From Paracoccus marcusii (lineage in GTDB: Bacteria; Pseudomonadota; Alphaproteobacteria; Rhodobacterales; Rhodobacteraceae): DNA of 64,000 nucleotides. Location: assembly GCF_028621715.1 (NCBI RefSeq), contig NZ_CP117466.1:2182501-2246500 (forward strand), read 5' to 3'. Of the stretch, positions 45,764-53,390 are shown piece by piece. The notes under the pieces are model-generated. The model did not search any database and had not been told where the DNA came from. It was given only the letters and a program-made list of their open reading frames with translations. The translations under genes were made by a program, and so were the position numbers. Numbering within the stretch: the stretch's first letter is position 1; each line of letters starts with the position of its first letter.

Positions 45764-46651
45764 ATGATGCGGCAAAACCTCAACGATCTGGCGGCCTTCG
45801 CGGTCATCGCCCGGACGCGCAGCTTCACGGCTGCCGCGGCGGAGCTGGGCGTGTCGACCTCGGCCCTCAGCCACGCGATACGTGCGCTGGAGGAACGACT
45901 CGACCTGCGCCTGTTGGCACGCACCACCCGCTCGGTCGCGCCGACCGAGGCGGGCCTGGCGCTGCTGGACCGCCTCGCCCCGGCACTGGCCGAGATCGAT
46001 GAAGGTCTCGCAGCATTGGCCGAATGGCGGGCCTCGCCTGCAGGGACGGTGCGGCTGACGACCTTCCACTGGCTGGCCTCGACACTACTGTCGCGCAAGC
46101 TGCCCGGCTTTCTCAGCAGCCATCCGGGCGTCACGGTCGAGGTGAATGTCGATGACGGCCTGCGTGATCTGGTGTCTCTGGGATTCGATGCGGGCATCCG
46201 GTTCGGTGAGAGCGTCGAGCGCGACATGATCGCCGTGCGGATCGGCCCGTCGCTGCGCATGGCTGTGGTTGCGACGCCGGATTACTGGAGCACCCACGGC
46301 CGCCCCCGCCATCCGCGTGATTTGCTTGGCCATCCCTGCATCACGTATCGCAACCTCGGTAACGGATCGTTGTTGCCGTGGGATTTTGAGAAGGACGACA
46401 AGGAACTGCGCATTCAGGTTCGCGGCCCGCTTGCCTGCAATTCGGCGGACTTGGCGCTTGCCGCGGTGCGGGCAAGCTGCGGGGTCGGCTGGACCGAGCA
46501 GGAAGATGTGTCCGAGGACCTCGCCACCGGACGGCTGGAGCGGGTGCTGGACGAATGGTGCCAACCCTATCCCGGCGCCTTCCTGTTCCACCCGAGCCGG
46601 CGACAGGTCCCCGCGCCGCTGCGCGCGTTGATCGACCATTTCAAGGAATAG
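45764..46651 (+). CDS. LysR-family regulator
   Basis: A 295-residue LTTR with helix-turn-helix LNDLAAFAVIARTRSFTAAAA...VSTSALSHAIRALEERL and an effector domain (SPAGTVRLTTFHWLASTLL, VNVDDGLRDLVSLGFDAGIR). It probably controls the divergent aldo/keto reductase, an arrangement common in proteobacteria. Confidence 0.9.
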   Translation: MMRQNLNDLAAFAVIARTRSFTAAAAELGVSTSALSHAIRALEERLDLRLLARTTRSVAPTEAGLALLDRLAPALAEIDEGLAALAEWRASPAGTVRLTTFHWLASTLLSRKLPGFLSSHPGVTVEVNVDDGLRDLVSLGFDAGIRFGESVERDMIAVRIGPSLRMAVVATPDYWSTHGRPRHPRDLLGHPCITYRNLGNGSLLPWDFEKDDKELRIQVRGPLACNSADLALAAVRASCGVGWTEQEDVSEDLATGRLERVLDEWCQPYPGAFLFHPSRRQVPAPLRALIDHFKE

Positions 46652-46725
46652 GATAGGGGAAAGCAAATCGACGTGAAGGGCCAACATAGAAAGTCGTGAC
46701 TGCCGCAACGAATGCAAAGGTGTCA

Positions 46726-46862
46726 CGCGCACCCGGCCCAGAGCTGCCGGTTGGCTCCTATCTGCCTCTCCCTTGCAGCGTCCCCAGACCGGACATTCGT
46801 GCTGAGCGCGGCGAGATCGTCGGGCTACAGTCCGCTCTGCGGGACAAAGCTGCCGCTGCTAG
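46726..46862 (+). repeat. Dispersed repeat, copy B
   Basis: Core CCCTTGCAGCGTCCCCAG, then ACCGGACATTCGTGCTGAG and CTGCGGGACAAAGCTGCCG. Lies between convergent LysR and GNAT genes. Confidence 0.75.
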
Positions 46863-47305
46863 ATAAACCTTTTCTCAAAGTAGACGCGGTCGAAGCCGTC
46901 TTCGGCGTGACGAGCTACTTCGGCATAACCAAGCGTTGGGTAGATCAGCAGGTTCTCGGTCATCTTCTCGTTTGTGTAGAGACGAACGGCTGCTAGGCCC
47001 CAGTCTCGTGCTGCCTGCTCACAAAATTCGACAAGCTGTTTTCCGACGCCACGACCCGCTGCCCTGGGATGGACCGCGACATTCTCCAGAAGAACATGCT
47101 CTTTCTCGGCATAGAAAACGATGAACCCTTGGAACTGGCCTTGGTCATCCGCCGCAATGAAGACATCTTCGGCCGCGATCTGGCTAGCGAAGTCAGCGAT
47201 CATAGGTGCGGGCTTCCGACCTATCAGCCGCACATATCGCGCATACGCCTGTTCAGCGCAGTCTCTGATTTCCGCTTCATCATGAGCCACAGCCCGCCGG
47301 ATCAT
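46859..47305 (-). CDS. GNAT acetyltransferase
   Basis: A 148-residue single-domain GNAT with LLENVAVHPRAAGRGVGKQL as the acetyl-CoA loop and LYTNEKMTENLLIYPTLGYAEVAR at the end, a form shared with many small-molecule N-acetyltransferases. Stands alone between two copies of the dispersed repeat. Substrate unknown. Confidence 0.88.
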   Translation of the reverse strand: MIRRAVAHDEAEIRDCAEQAYARYVRLIGRKPAPMIADFASQIAAEDVFIAADDQGQFQGFIVFYAEKEHVLLENVAVHPRAAGRGVGKQLVEFCEQAARDWGLAAVRLYTNEKMTENLLIYPTLGYAEVARHAEDGFDRVYFEKRFI

Positions 47306-47400
47306 TTCACCCTCCTGAGCTTAAGAGGACGCCGATACTCTCCTATTAGAACCTATTAGAACATACTAGGCAATGACCACAGAGGGCTCCTTACGCCGAT

Positions 47401-47450
47401 GCCTTAGCTCTAAGCTGGCAGCGGCTCTGCGGGACAAAACCGCCGCTCTA
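47401..47450 (+). repeat. Dispersed repeat, partial copy I
   Basis: Only the 3' segment (CTCTGCGGGACAAAACCGCC) is recognisable. Confidence 0.45.
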
Positions 47451-48074
47451 GGGCTGAACGCGCGTGGCAAGAATTTTCATACCGGCCACTCCAAAGCCGA
47501 GCGCAAATGCGCCCTCAAGAATTTGCCTCAAGCGCAGATAAAGGCGGGTCATTGCTTTTGAAGAGAATAGCAGTGCGTAGCCGTGGAAGATCACGAAGCT
47601 CTGAGTGCTGACGGCGGCGATGATAATCAAAAGCTCTGAGGGCGGGGTGCCCGCCGGGATCCCCATCGAGTAAAGCGAACCGAAGAACAGCACAGCCTTG
47701 GGGTTGGTGAGATGCAGCATAAGCCCCTTAGCGAATAGCGTGGACGGGCTTCCGGTCATCGATTTCATCTGGACCTTTTCGCGGGACAGGGCGCATCTCG
47801 CAGATTTGTAAGCAAGATACATGAGATAGGCCGCTCCCCCATAGCGGATCATCTCGAACAGCCAGACATTCGCGAGCATAATGGTGCCCAATCCAAGCGC
47901 GGCGGCAACCGACCAGATCACCGACCCGACCGTGATGCCCGATGCGATAGGCAAGCCGGAGGAGCGACCGGATGTCATGGACGTTCCTGCAATTGCCAGC
48001 GTCGCGGGACCTGGGCTGGCGCTGGCAGTAAACGCAGCTAGCATGATCAAAGGTAGGTTAGTTTCCAGAACCAT
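47448..48074 (-). CDS. LysE/RhtB-family amino-acid exporter
   Basis: A 208-residue membrane protein with about six hydrophobic helices and the family opening LIMLAAFTASASPGPATLAIAG. NPKAVLFFGSLYS also matches LysE proteins. They export basic or other amino acids and homoserine lactones by proton antiport. The ATG at 48074 follows GGGGAC; the residues before it in the open frame are not typical. No regulator is adjacent. Confidence 0.88.
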   Translation of the reverse strand: MVLETNLPLIMLAAFTASASPGPATLAIAGTSMTSGRSSGLPIASGITVGSVIWSVAAALGLGTIMLANVWLFEMIRYGGAAYLMYLAYKSARCALSREKVQMKSMTGSPSTLFAKGLMLHLTNPKAVLFFGSLYSMGIPAGTPPSELLIIIAAVSTQSFVIFHGYALLFSSKAMTRLYLRLRQILEGAFALGFGVAGMKILATRVQP

Positions 48075-48432
48075 GATTGTCCCCGAGGTGAATCCGGCCT
48101 TTTTACGACGGCATGGCACGCAGTGGAACTGGCACTATTCTGAATTCACCGAGGCTGACTTGATCGTCCGTCGCAGGCTCTCCGTGTCGATCTGCAGCCC
48201 TTGCCGGTAAGGACTGTCCCGAGCTGACTCTGACACGCGCACTCGGCCCTTTGCGGCCAGACAGCCGCGGTCTGGCGCCGCCTTGCAGCATCCCCATACC
48301 GGACGTTCGTGCTTGGCGCGGCGAGAGCTAGCAGGCAATGTCGCTGATGCGGGACCAAGCTGCCGTTCGCGGCATCTCGCATGAATGACTAGCATGCACA
48401 GAAAGCAAACTTAGCAAAGTTCGCCAATCTCT
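48075..48432. other. Intergenic with dispersed repeat
   Basis: Copy C of the repeat occupies 48234-48370. Composition turns AT-rich towards the next gene. Confidence 0.45.
48234..48370 (+). repeat. Dispersed repeat, copy C
   Basis: Contains the conserved hairpin GCCAGAC/GTCTGGC, whose loop differs from that of copy A, the core CCTTGCAGCATCCCCATACC and the end GATGCGGGACCAAGCTGCCG. Confidence 0.78.
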
Positions 48433-49146
48433 GTGCAGCTTCAGAGTGAAGCATCTGTTGGATGTGAAAATGAAAAAAATTCTTGGCGAAATGGTTTGGC
48501 TCTAGGTTTGGTTGTAGGCGCTTGCGCATGCCTCATACTACTTTCAACAATTTCCGCAATTCCAGTTGATGGCTCAAACAGCACCAGCGACTGGCGTAGC
48601 TCAATTTCATCCGTCTTGTCCGTTGTAATTAGTATAATCGCCGTGATTCTCGTTGCGGCCACGCTCAAAACTACTGAGGAAACCCTACGCGAGACAAAAC
48701 AAATAGGTTTAAATCAAACTCGCGCCTGGCTGCTGGTAAAGTCTTTAGAAATTTCTCAAAGTCGAAAAACGGACAAGATTGACATACGTGTAACTTTTCA
48801 CAACTACGGTGCCAGCCCTGCGATAAATATTCTAAGCGAAGTCTACGCATACACTGATCCATATCCTTTTGTATACGCCCGGGCACTGGAAGAACTGACA
48901 TCAGATTTCGCAATATCAAGCCTTCCACCTGGAGTTGATTATCACAGGTTCATAACTGACTGGCCTATCCCAAGCTCTGATGAATATAGAACTCGTATTC
49001 GAATTAGTCTTTCTTATAAAATTCTGGATGAGACCGTAGTGTCTGATTTCGTGGAGTGGGTCGTTATCAGTGATAAGAACCAATTTCATGCGCGTCCTTT
49101 CATGCCAGTAGATCGCCAAAATTACGCAGTGACTTCGGCGAATTGA
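48433..49146 (+). CDS. AT-rich two-helix membrane protein, unknown
   Basis: A 237-residue protein from a GTG at 48433. Two membrane helices (GLALGLVVGACACLILLSTI and SVLSVVISIIAVILVAAT) are followed by a short coiled stretch (TEETLRETKQIGLNQTRAWL) and a soluble domain that looks beta-rich (IDIRVTFHNYGASPAINILSEV). Small proteins of this plan are common in genomic islands, but no function was recognised. It is markedly AT-richer than its neighbours (AAAATGAAAAAAATTC near the start), a sign of transfer. An IS110 element begins just after it. Confidence 0.7.
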   Translation: MQLQSEASVGCENEKNSWRNGLALGLVVGACACLILLSTISAIPVDGSNSTSDWRSSISSVLSVVISIIAVILVAATLKTTEETLRETKQIGLNQTRAWLLVKSLEISQSRKTDKIDIRVTFHNYGASPAINILSEVYAYTDPYPFVYARALEELTSDFAISSLPPGVDYHRFITDWPIPSSDEYRTRIRISLSYKILDETVVSDFVEWVVISDKNQFHARPFMPVDRQNYAVTSAN

Positions 49147-49159
49147 GGTCAAAGTAACA

Positions 49160-50428
49160 GTCCGCTAATGGGATGTGCCGGCTGCTTCCCCACCGTCGTG
49201 TTATCCTGAACCGGGATCAACCGTGCAACAAGGACAAGCAGCCATGTGTGCCAAGAAACAAGGAAGCCTCGAAAATCTCTCCATAGTCGGTGTCGATATC
49301 GGGAAGGACGTGTTCCACCTGGTCGGCTTTGACCGATCGGGCCAGGTCGTTCTGCGGAGGAAGATCAAGCGTCTCGCATTGCAGGAAACATTCGGCATGC
49401 TTCCGCGGTGCATCGTCGGGATGGAAGCCTGCCTTAGTGCCCATGTCGTCAGCCGCACTCTGCGTGGGATGGGCTTCGAGCCGCGGATCATACCTGCGAT
49501 CTACGTGAAGCCTTTCAACAAGGGTCAGAAGAACGACTACAACGATGCCGAGGCCATCGCCGAAGCCGCCTTGCGCCCGAACCTACGAACCGTCCCGGAG
49601 AAGAACCAGGACCAGCTTGATCTGCAGGCGCTGCATCGTGTTCGTTCAAGGCTGGTGTCGCGCCGGACCGCGACCATCAACCAGATCCGCGCCTTTCTGA
49701 TCGAGCATGGGATCACCGTGCGCTCTGGCCTGCGGGCCCTTAACAACTCGTTCGAGGCAATCCTCGATCAGCGCCGGGATGAGATCTCGCCCCGGATGCG
49801 CGGGGTTCTGACTGGCCTTCGAGACGATTGGCACTGGCTGGATAAGCGGATCGACCAGCTCTCAGACGAGATCAAGGAGGTCAGCCGGAGTGAGGAAAGC
49901 TGTGCCCGGATCATGTCGATCCCCGGCGTCGGCCCGATGATCTCGACGGCGATGGTTGCAGCCATCGGGAAGGGGGAAGCCTTTGACCGAGGGCGCGACT
50001 TCGCGGCTTGGGTAGGCTTGGTGCCCCAGCAGTTCAGCACGGGCGGCCGAACAATCCTCGGCAGGATCACCAAGCGGGGCAGTCGGTATCTTCGGATGTT
50101 GCTGGTTCAGGCGGCGCGGATCATCATGATGCGCCCCCACCTTTGGCCGAACTTCAGCTTCGGCAACTGGCTGGCCGGAGCCGTGGCACGCATGCCCGGC
50201 AACAAGGCCGCCATCGCGCTGGCCAACAAGCTGGCCCGGATCGCCTGGAGCATCTTGCGTCACGGCACCAGCTTTGACGCTGCAAGAGACAGAGACATGG
50301 TGATGGAAGCCGTCTGAGGCTTCCTCCGCCATCACGACGTTCGCGAAAGAGAGAACAGCATGGAACGGATCAACTACGCCCCCAGAGTCTGAGAGCCCTA
50401 AGGGTCGTCATCGACCTGTCCGCTAATG
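49160..50428 (+). mobile_element. IS110-family insertion sequence
   Basis: GTCCGCTAATG occurs in direct orientation at 49160-49170 and 50418-50428, just outside the transposase gene on both sides, with similar following bases (GGGA, GAGA). IS110 elements lack conventional terminal inverted repeats and show short direct core repeats, so these mark the likely ends to within a few bases. Non-coding DNA of 73 bp (left) and 100 bp (right) remains; one of them should encode the guide (bridge) RNA. Confidence 0.75.
49244..50317 (+). CDS. IS110-family transposase (DEDD recombinase)
   Basis: A 357-residue protein. The N-terminal RuvC-like DEDD domain shows VGVDIGKDVFHLVGF, GMEACLSAH and NDYNDAEAIAEA. 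The C-terminal helix-hairpin region reads SIPGVGPMISTAMVAAIG, followed by FAAWVGLVPQQFSTGG and the nucleophile-containing transposase_20 domain (GRITKRGSRYLRMLLVQAA). This C-terminal pattern is that of the IS1111-like branch. The ATG at 49244 fits family starts. Recombination is RNA-guided in this family. Confidence 0.93.
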   Translation: MCAKKQGSLENLSIVGVDIGKDVFHLVGFDRSGQVVLRRKIKRLALQETFGMLPRCIVGMEACLSAHVVSRTLRGMGFEPRIIPAIYVKPFNKGQKNDYNDAEAIAEAALRPNLRTVPEKNQDQLDLQALHRVRSRLVSRRTATINQIRAFLIEHGITVRSGLRALNNSFEAILDQRRDEISPRMRGVLTGLRDDWHWLDKRIDQLSDEIKEVSRSEESCARIMSIPGVGPMISTAMVAAIGKGEAFDRGRDFAAWVGLVPQQFSTGGRTILGRITKRGSRYLRMLLVQAARIIMMRPHLWPNFSFGNWLAGAVARMPGNKAAIALANKLARIAWSILRHGTSFDAARDRDMVMEAV

Positions 50429-50733
50429 AGACCAAGGCGCGTGCGTAACCCCATCATGGCCACGGCCCACGAGCCGATCCAACAGGCCGGATACATATGA
50501 GCGACTTCCGCAGCCACGCCAAATTCTCAATTGCGAACAGCAGCCGGCACATACATTCGGGCTCCTAGCGTAGATGCTGCCGCCTTTGCCGACGGGGGTC
50601 ACTGGCCCCCTTTGGTTTATATATGGCCGTTCCTGATGCCGGCTTGGGCGCAGACGCCGAGCCTGCGGGATGATATGCTTGCTTTGTCGACACTATCGAA
50701 GAAGGGCGGGCATGGCGGACAGGAGGTGTCACC
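50318..50733. other. IS110 right end and intergenic DNA
   Basis: 50318-50428 is the right non-coding end of the IS110 element, including CCCT/AGGG pairing near 50398. From 50429 to 50733 nothing convincing is seen apart from AGGAGG at 50721, the ribosome site of the integrase. Confidence 0.4.
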
Positions 50734-51366
50734 ATGTCCATCGATCTTCTTCCCGCCGTCAGGCTTGCGCGCGTCAGTTGGAACAAGGGCCGCATCGTCG
50801 GTCAGAAGCGGCCGCTTCTTCCGCGGCACGTATGGTCGATACGGGTCCGGCTTGAAATGGCAGGTAATGCCCGCGACCTCGCGCTGTTCAACATGGCGAT
50901 CGACAGCAAGCTCCGCGGGTGCGACCTCGTGGCTCTGAGGGTCCGAGACGTTTTCGCGGCAGGGCACGTCAAGGAGCGCGCCTCGATGATCCAGAGCAAG
51001 ACGGGAAAACCTGTCCGGTTCGAGATTACCGATACGACCCGCCAATCCCTGGGCCACTGGATCCGAAACCCCGAGATGATTGGCCTCGAATTCTTGTGGC
51101 CAAGCCGGATCCACGAAAGTGCGCACTTGTCGACACGGCAGTATGCCAGGATGGTCCGGGGTTGGGTCATGTCGCTTGGCCTGGAGCCGAGCGCCTACGG
51201 CACTCATTCGATGAAACGCACCAAGGTTGCCCAGATCTACAAGAAAACGGGTAACCTGCGTGCTGTCCAACTGCTGCTCGGCCACACGAAGATGGACAGC
51301 ACGGTGCGCTATCTCGGGGTCGATATCGAGGATGCGCTGTCGCTGTCAGAGGCGATAGACCTGTAG
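50734..51366 (+). CDS. Short tyrosine recombinase/integrase
   Basis: A 210-residue protein consisting mainly of the catalytic domain: Arg I in SKLRGCDLVALRVRDV, Lys in MIQSKTGKPVRFEIT, the box II His/Arg region as YGTHSMKRTKVAQIY, His in LLLGHTKMDSTV and the nucleophile Tyr in RYLG. The N-terminal core-binding domain of full-size integrases is absent. Short forms like this are widespread in Rhodobacterales and rhizobia, often in several copies. AGGAGG precedes the ATG. Whether it is active is unknown. Confidence 0.85.
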   Translation: MSIDLLPAVRLARVSWNKGRIVGQKRPLLPRHVWSIRVRLEMAGNARDLALFNMAIDSKLRGCDLVALRVRDVFAAGHVKERASMIQSKTGKPVRFEITDTTRQSLGHWIRNPEMIGLEFLWPSRIHESAHLSTRQYARMVRGWVMSLGLEPSAYGTHSMKRTKVAQIYKKTGNLRAVQLLLGHTKMDSTVRYLGVDIEDALSLSEAIDL

Positions 51367-51823
51367 CCATTCTGCCGATCGGCACTATTCGTGTCGGTCG
51401 GCCCTTAGCAGTCGCTCATCGCTCGACAGATGTTCTGTGCTGCATCTCCAGACCGGACGTTCCTGCCTGGTGCGGCGCGAATGACCAAGCACTGTCAGAT
51501 ATGCGGGACGTTTGAGACATCGAATGATCGCAGGTGTGCTGCAAGCGTCTTCGTATCAGCGCTCGTCACCATAATCGTAACTATGTTGAAGATTTCCCAC
51601 TATTTGGACCAACTGCAGGTTCTGATGGAGCTACTGAACGACGTCAGAGCTTGGTCAAACAAAGCAGGCAACAATCGGGTCTCCACATCAACACCCTAAC
51701 CCGACTGGCAAAGTCAAAAAATATATAGGTCGCGATTGGATCGTTAACGAAGCGTTTGCGTTGGGTTGGCAATGCGGGAGGCCTGATGTGCCCCCGCGCT
51801 TGGATAACAAATCGGAGGATACC
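51367..51823. other. Intergenic with dispersed repeat
   Basis: Copy D lies at 51394-51512. An AT-richer segment follows and probably holds the promoter of the hydrolase gene. The short frame at 51430-51699 runs through the repeat and is not taken as a gene. Confidence 0.4.
51394..51512 (+). repeat. Dispersed repeat, copy D
   Basis: TCGGCCCTTAGCAGTC, TGCATCTCCAGACCGGACGT and GATATGCGGGACG. Confidence 0.7.
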
Positions 51824-53023
51824 ATGGCCCATTCGACACGCGCGACGCTCTGGACGACCGCAGCCGCCACGAGTCTCATCGTCGCCCTGACCGTCCCGGC
51901 ATTTGCCCAGGACGCCGCAGCCGACGACGTCGCCGGACAGACCGAGATGCAAACGAATCAGCCGACCGGCACTAATGAGACGACGCCGCAAAAGACGACC
52001 TCGGCTGACAGCGACGCTGGCGAGATGGCGGCGGACGAGACCGCACCCATGTCCGGCACGATGGAACGGGCCGATACCGACATGGCGCGCGTACTCGAGG
52101 CTCTGAAGGCGCTCAATCCGAAACCGATCCCGGAACTCCCCGCCGAGGAAGCACGACAGCAGCCGACTCCGGCCGATGCAGTCGCCCGCGTGATCGAGGA
52201 AGACGGGCTTGATGTGCCGGAGCCTGCCGTGACGCGGCAGGACATCACCTATCCCGCGGCCGATGGCGACCAACCTGCCCGTGTCTACACCCCTACCGAC
52301 GCAGGCGAAGGCCCCTATCCTCTCGTTGTCTACGTCCATGGCGGCGGTTGGGTCATCGCTGATATCGACACCTACGACGCATCCGCTGCGTCGCTTGCGG
52401 ACAAGCTCGGCGCCGTGGTGATCAGCCTGGAATACCGTCACGCTCCGGAGAGCCCATTCCCCGCCGCGCATGACGATGTCTTGGCTGGTTACATCTGGGC
52501 CGTTGAGAATGGCAACCAGTTCAATGCCGACGTTGACCGTCTGGCACTGGTAGGCGAAAGCGTCGGCGGCAACATGGTCGTCGCCACGGCCATCGCCGCT
52601 CGAGACCAACAGTTGACCCAACCCGACCACGTCGTGTCGGTGTACCCCGTCGCGCAAACCTCGCTGGACACCGAGAGCTACGTCGAGAACGCTGAGGCGG
52701 TGCCGTTGAACCGCGCAATGATGGAGTGGTTCTTTGACCAGACGGTGACCGATGAGAGCCAGCTCGACGATCCTCGCATCAGCTTGGTCGACGCGGACCT
52801 AGCTGGGCTGCCGCCCATCACGATCATCAACGCAAGCATAGATCCGCTGCTGAGCGACGGAATGATGCTCGCCGACGCGATCAAGGCGTCTGGCGGTGAG
52901 GTGGAACAACGCACCTTCGACGGCGTGACCCACGAGTTCTTCGGAATGGCCGCAGTGGTCGATGACGCCGCTGCCGCGCAGGACTACGCAGTCGAGCGGG
53001 TGAACGCTGACCTTGGCAAATAA
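51824..53023 (+). CDS. Secreted alpha/beta hydrolase (HSL/acetyl-esterase type)
   Basis: A 399-residue protein with a signal peptide (cleavage about after AFA, residue 28). A Thr/Asp-rich linker follows to about residue 80, then a hormone-sensitive-lipase-type hydrolase. The oxyanion motif HGGGW is at 172-176, the nucleophile is Ser246 in GESVGG, the acid is Asp340 in INASIDPLL and the base is His370 in THEF. Such enzymes cleave short acyl esters; here it would act in the periplasm or outside the cell. The ATG at 51824 follows CGGAGG. A strong terminator follows the gene. Confidence 0.9.
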   Translation: MAHSTRATLWTTAAATSLIVALTVPAFAQDAAADDVAGQTEMQTNQPTGTNETTPQKTTSADSDAGEMAADETAPMSGTMERADTDMARVLEALKALNPKPIPELPAEEARQQPTPADAVARVIEEDGLDVPEPAVTRQDITYPAADGDQPARVYTPTDAGEGPYPLVVYVHGGGWVIADIDTYDASAASLADKLGAVVISLEYRHAPESPFPAAHDDVLAGYIWAVENGNQFNADVDRLALVGESVGGNMVVATAIAARDQQLTQPDHVVSVYPVAQTSLDTESYVENAEAVPLNRAMMEWFFDQTVTDESQLDDPRISLVDADLAGLPPITIINASIDPLLSDGMMLADAIKASGGEVEQRTFDGVTHEFFGMAAVVDDAAAAQDYAVERVNADLGK

Positions 53024-53063
53024 GCCTTGAGAACAAAAGCAATGGGACATTTTATGTCCTGTG

Positions 53064-53094
53064 AAACCCGGACGCCTTGCGCGCCCGGGTTTTT
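53064..53094 (+). terminator. Rho-independent terminator after the hydrolase gene
   Basis: AAACCCGG (53064-53071) pairs with CCGGGTTT (53085-53092), and T residues follow. A smaller hairpin GGACAT-TTT-ATGTCC (53045-53059) precedes it. Confidence 0.85.
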
Positions 53095-53188
53095 GCGTGA
53101 ATGGTTCGTTCCGCGCCTATGATCAGGTTCACGGCAATTGCAGTGATAGCCAATCTACTGCTGATGTCCCGCAGAAGGCTACCGCTGG

Positions 53189-53320
53189 CGCGTTCGGCCC
53201 ATAGCGATCGGTCAACTTGCACCGGGTGCCGCAGAGCAGCTTCCCAAGGCCAGCCGCTCATGCTCGCCGCAGCGAGATTGACATGGAATAAGCCGCTGAT
53301 GCACGACAAAGCAGAGCTTT
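53189..53320 (+). repeat. Dispersed repeat, copy F (divergent)
   Basis: GCGTTCGGCCCATAGCGA, a weakened core, CCGCAGCGAGATTGACA and GATGCACGACAAAGC keep the family order with many changes. Confidence 0.5.
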
Positions 53321-53390
53321 GGTCAAATCAGGAGCCATTTCCACCTAGCAGGGGTTTCCCTGCATCCGACCCTCCAAGTAGGCTTCTAAG

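Noticed and set aside
51430..51699. 89-residue frame after the integrase
   Set aside because: Its first third is translated dispersed repeat, the same residues recurring at other repeat copies, so it is unlikely to be a gene.
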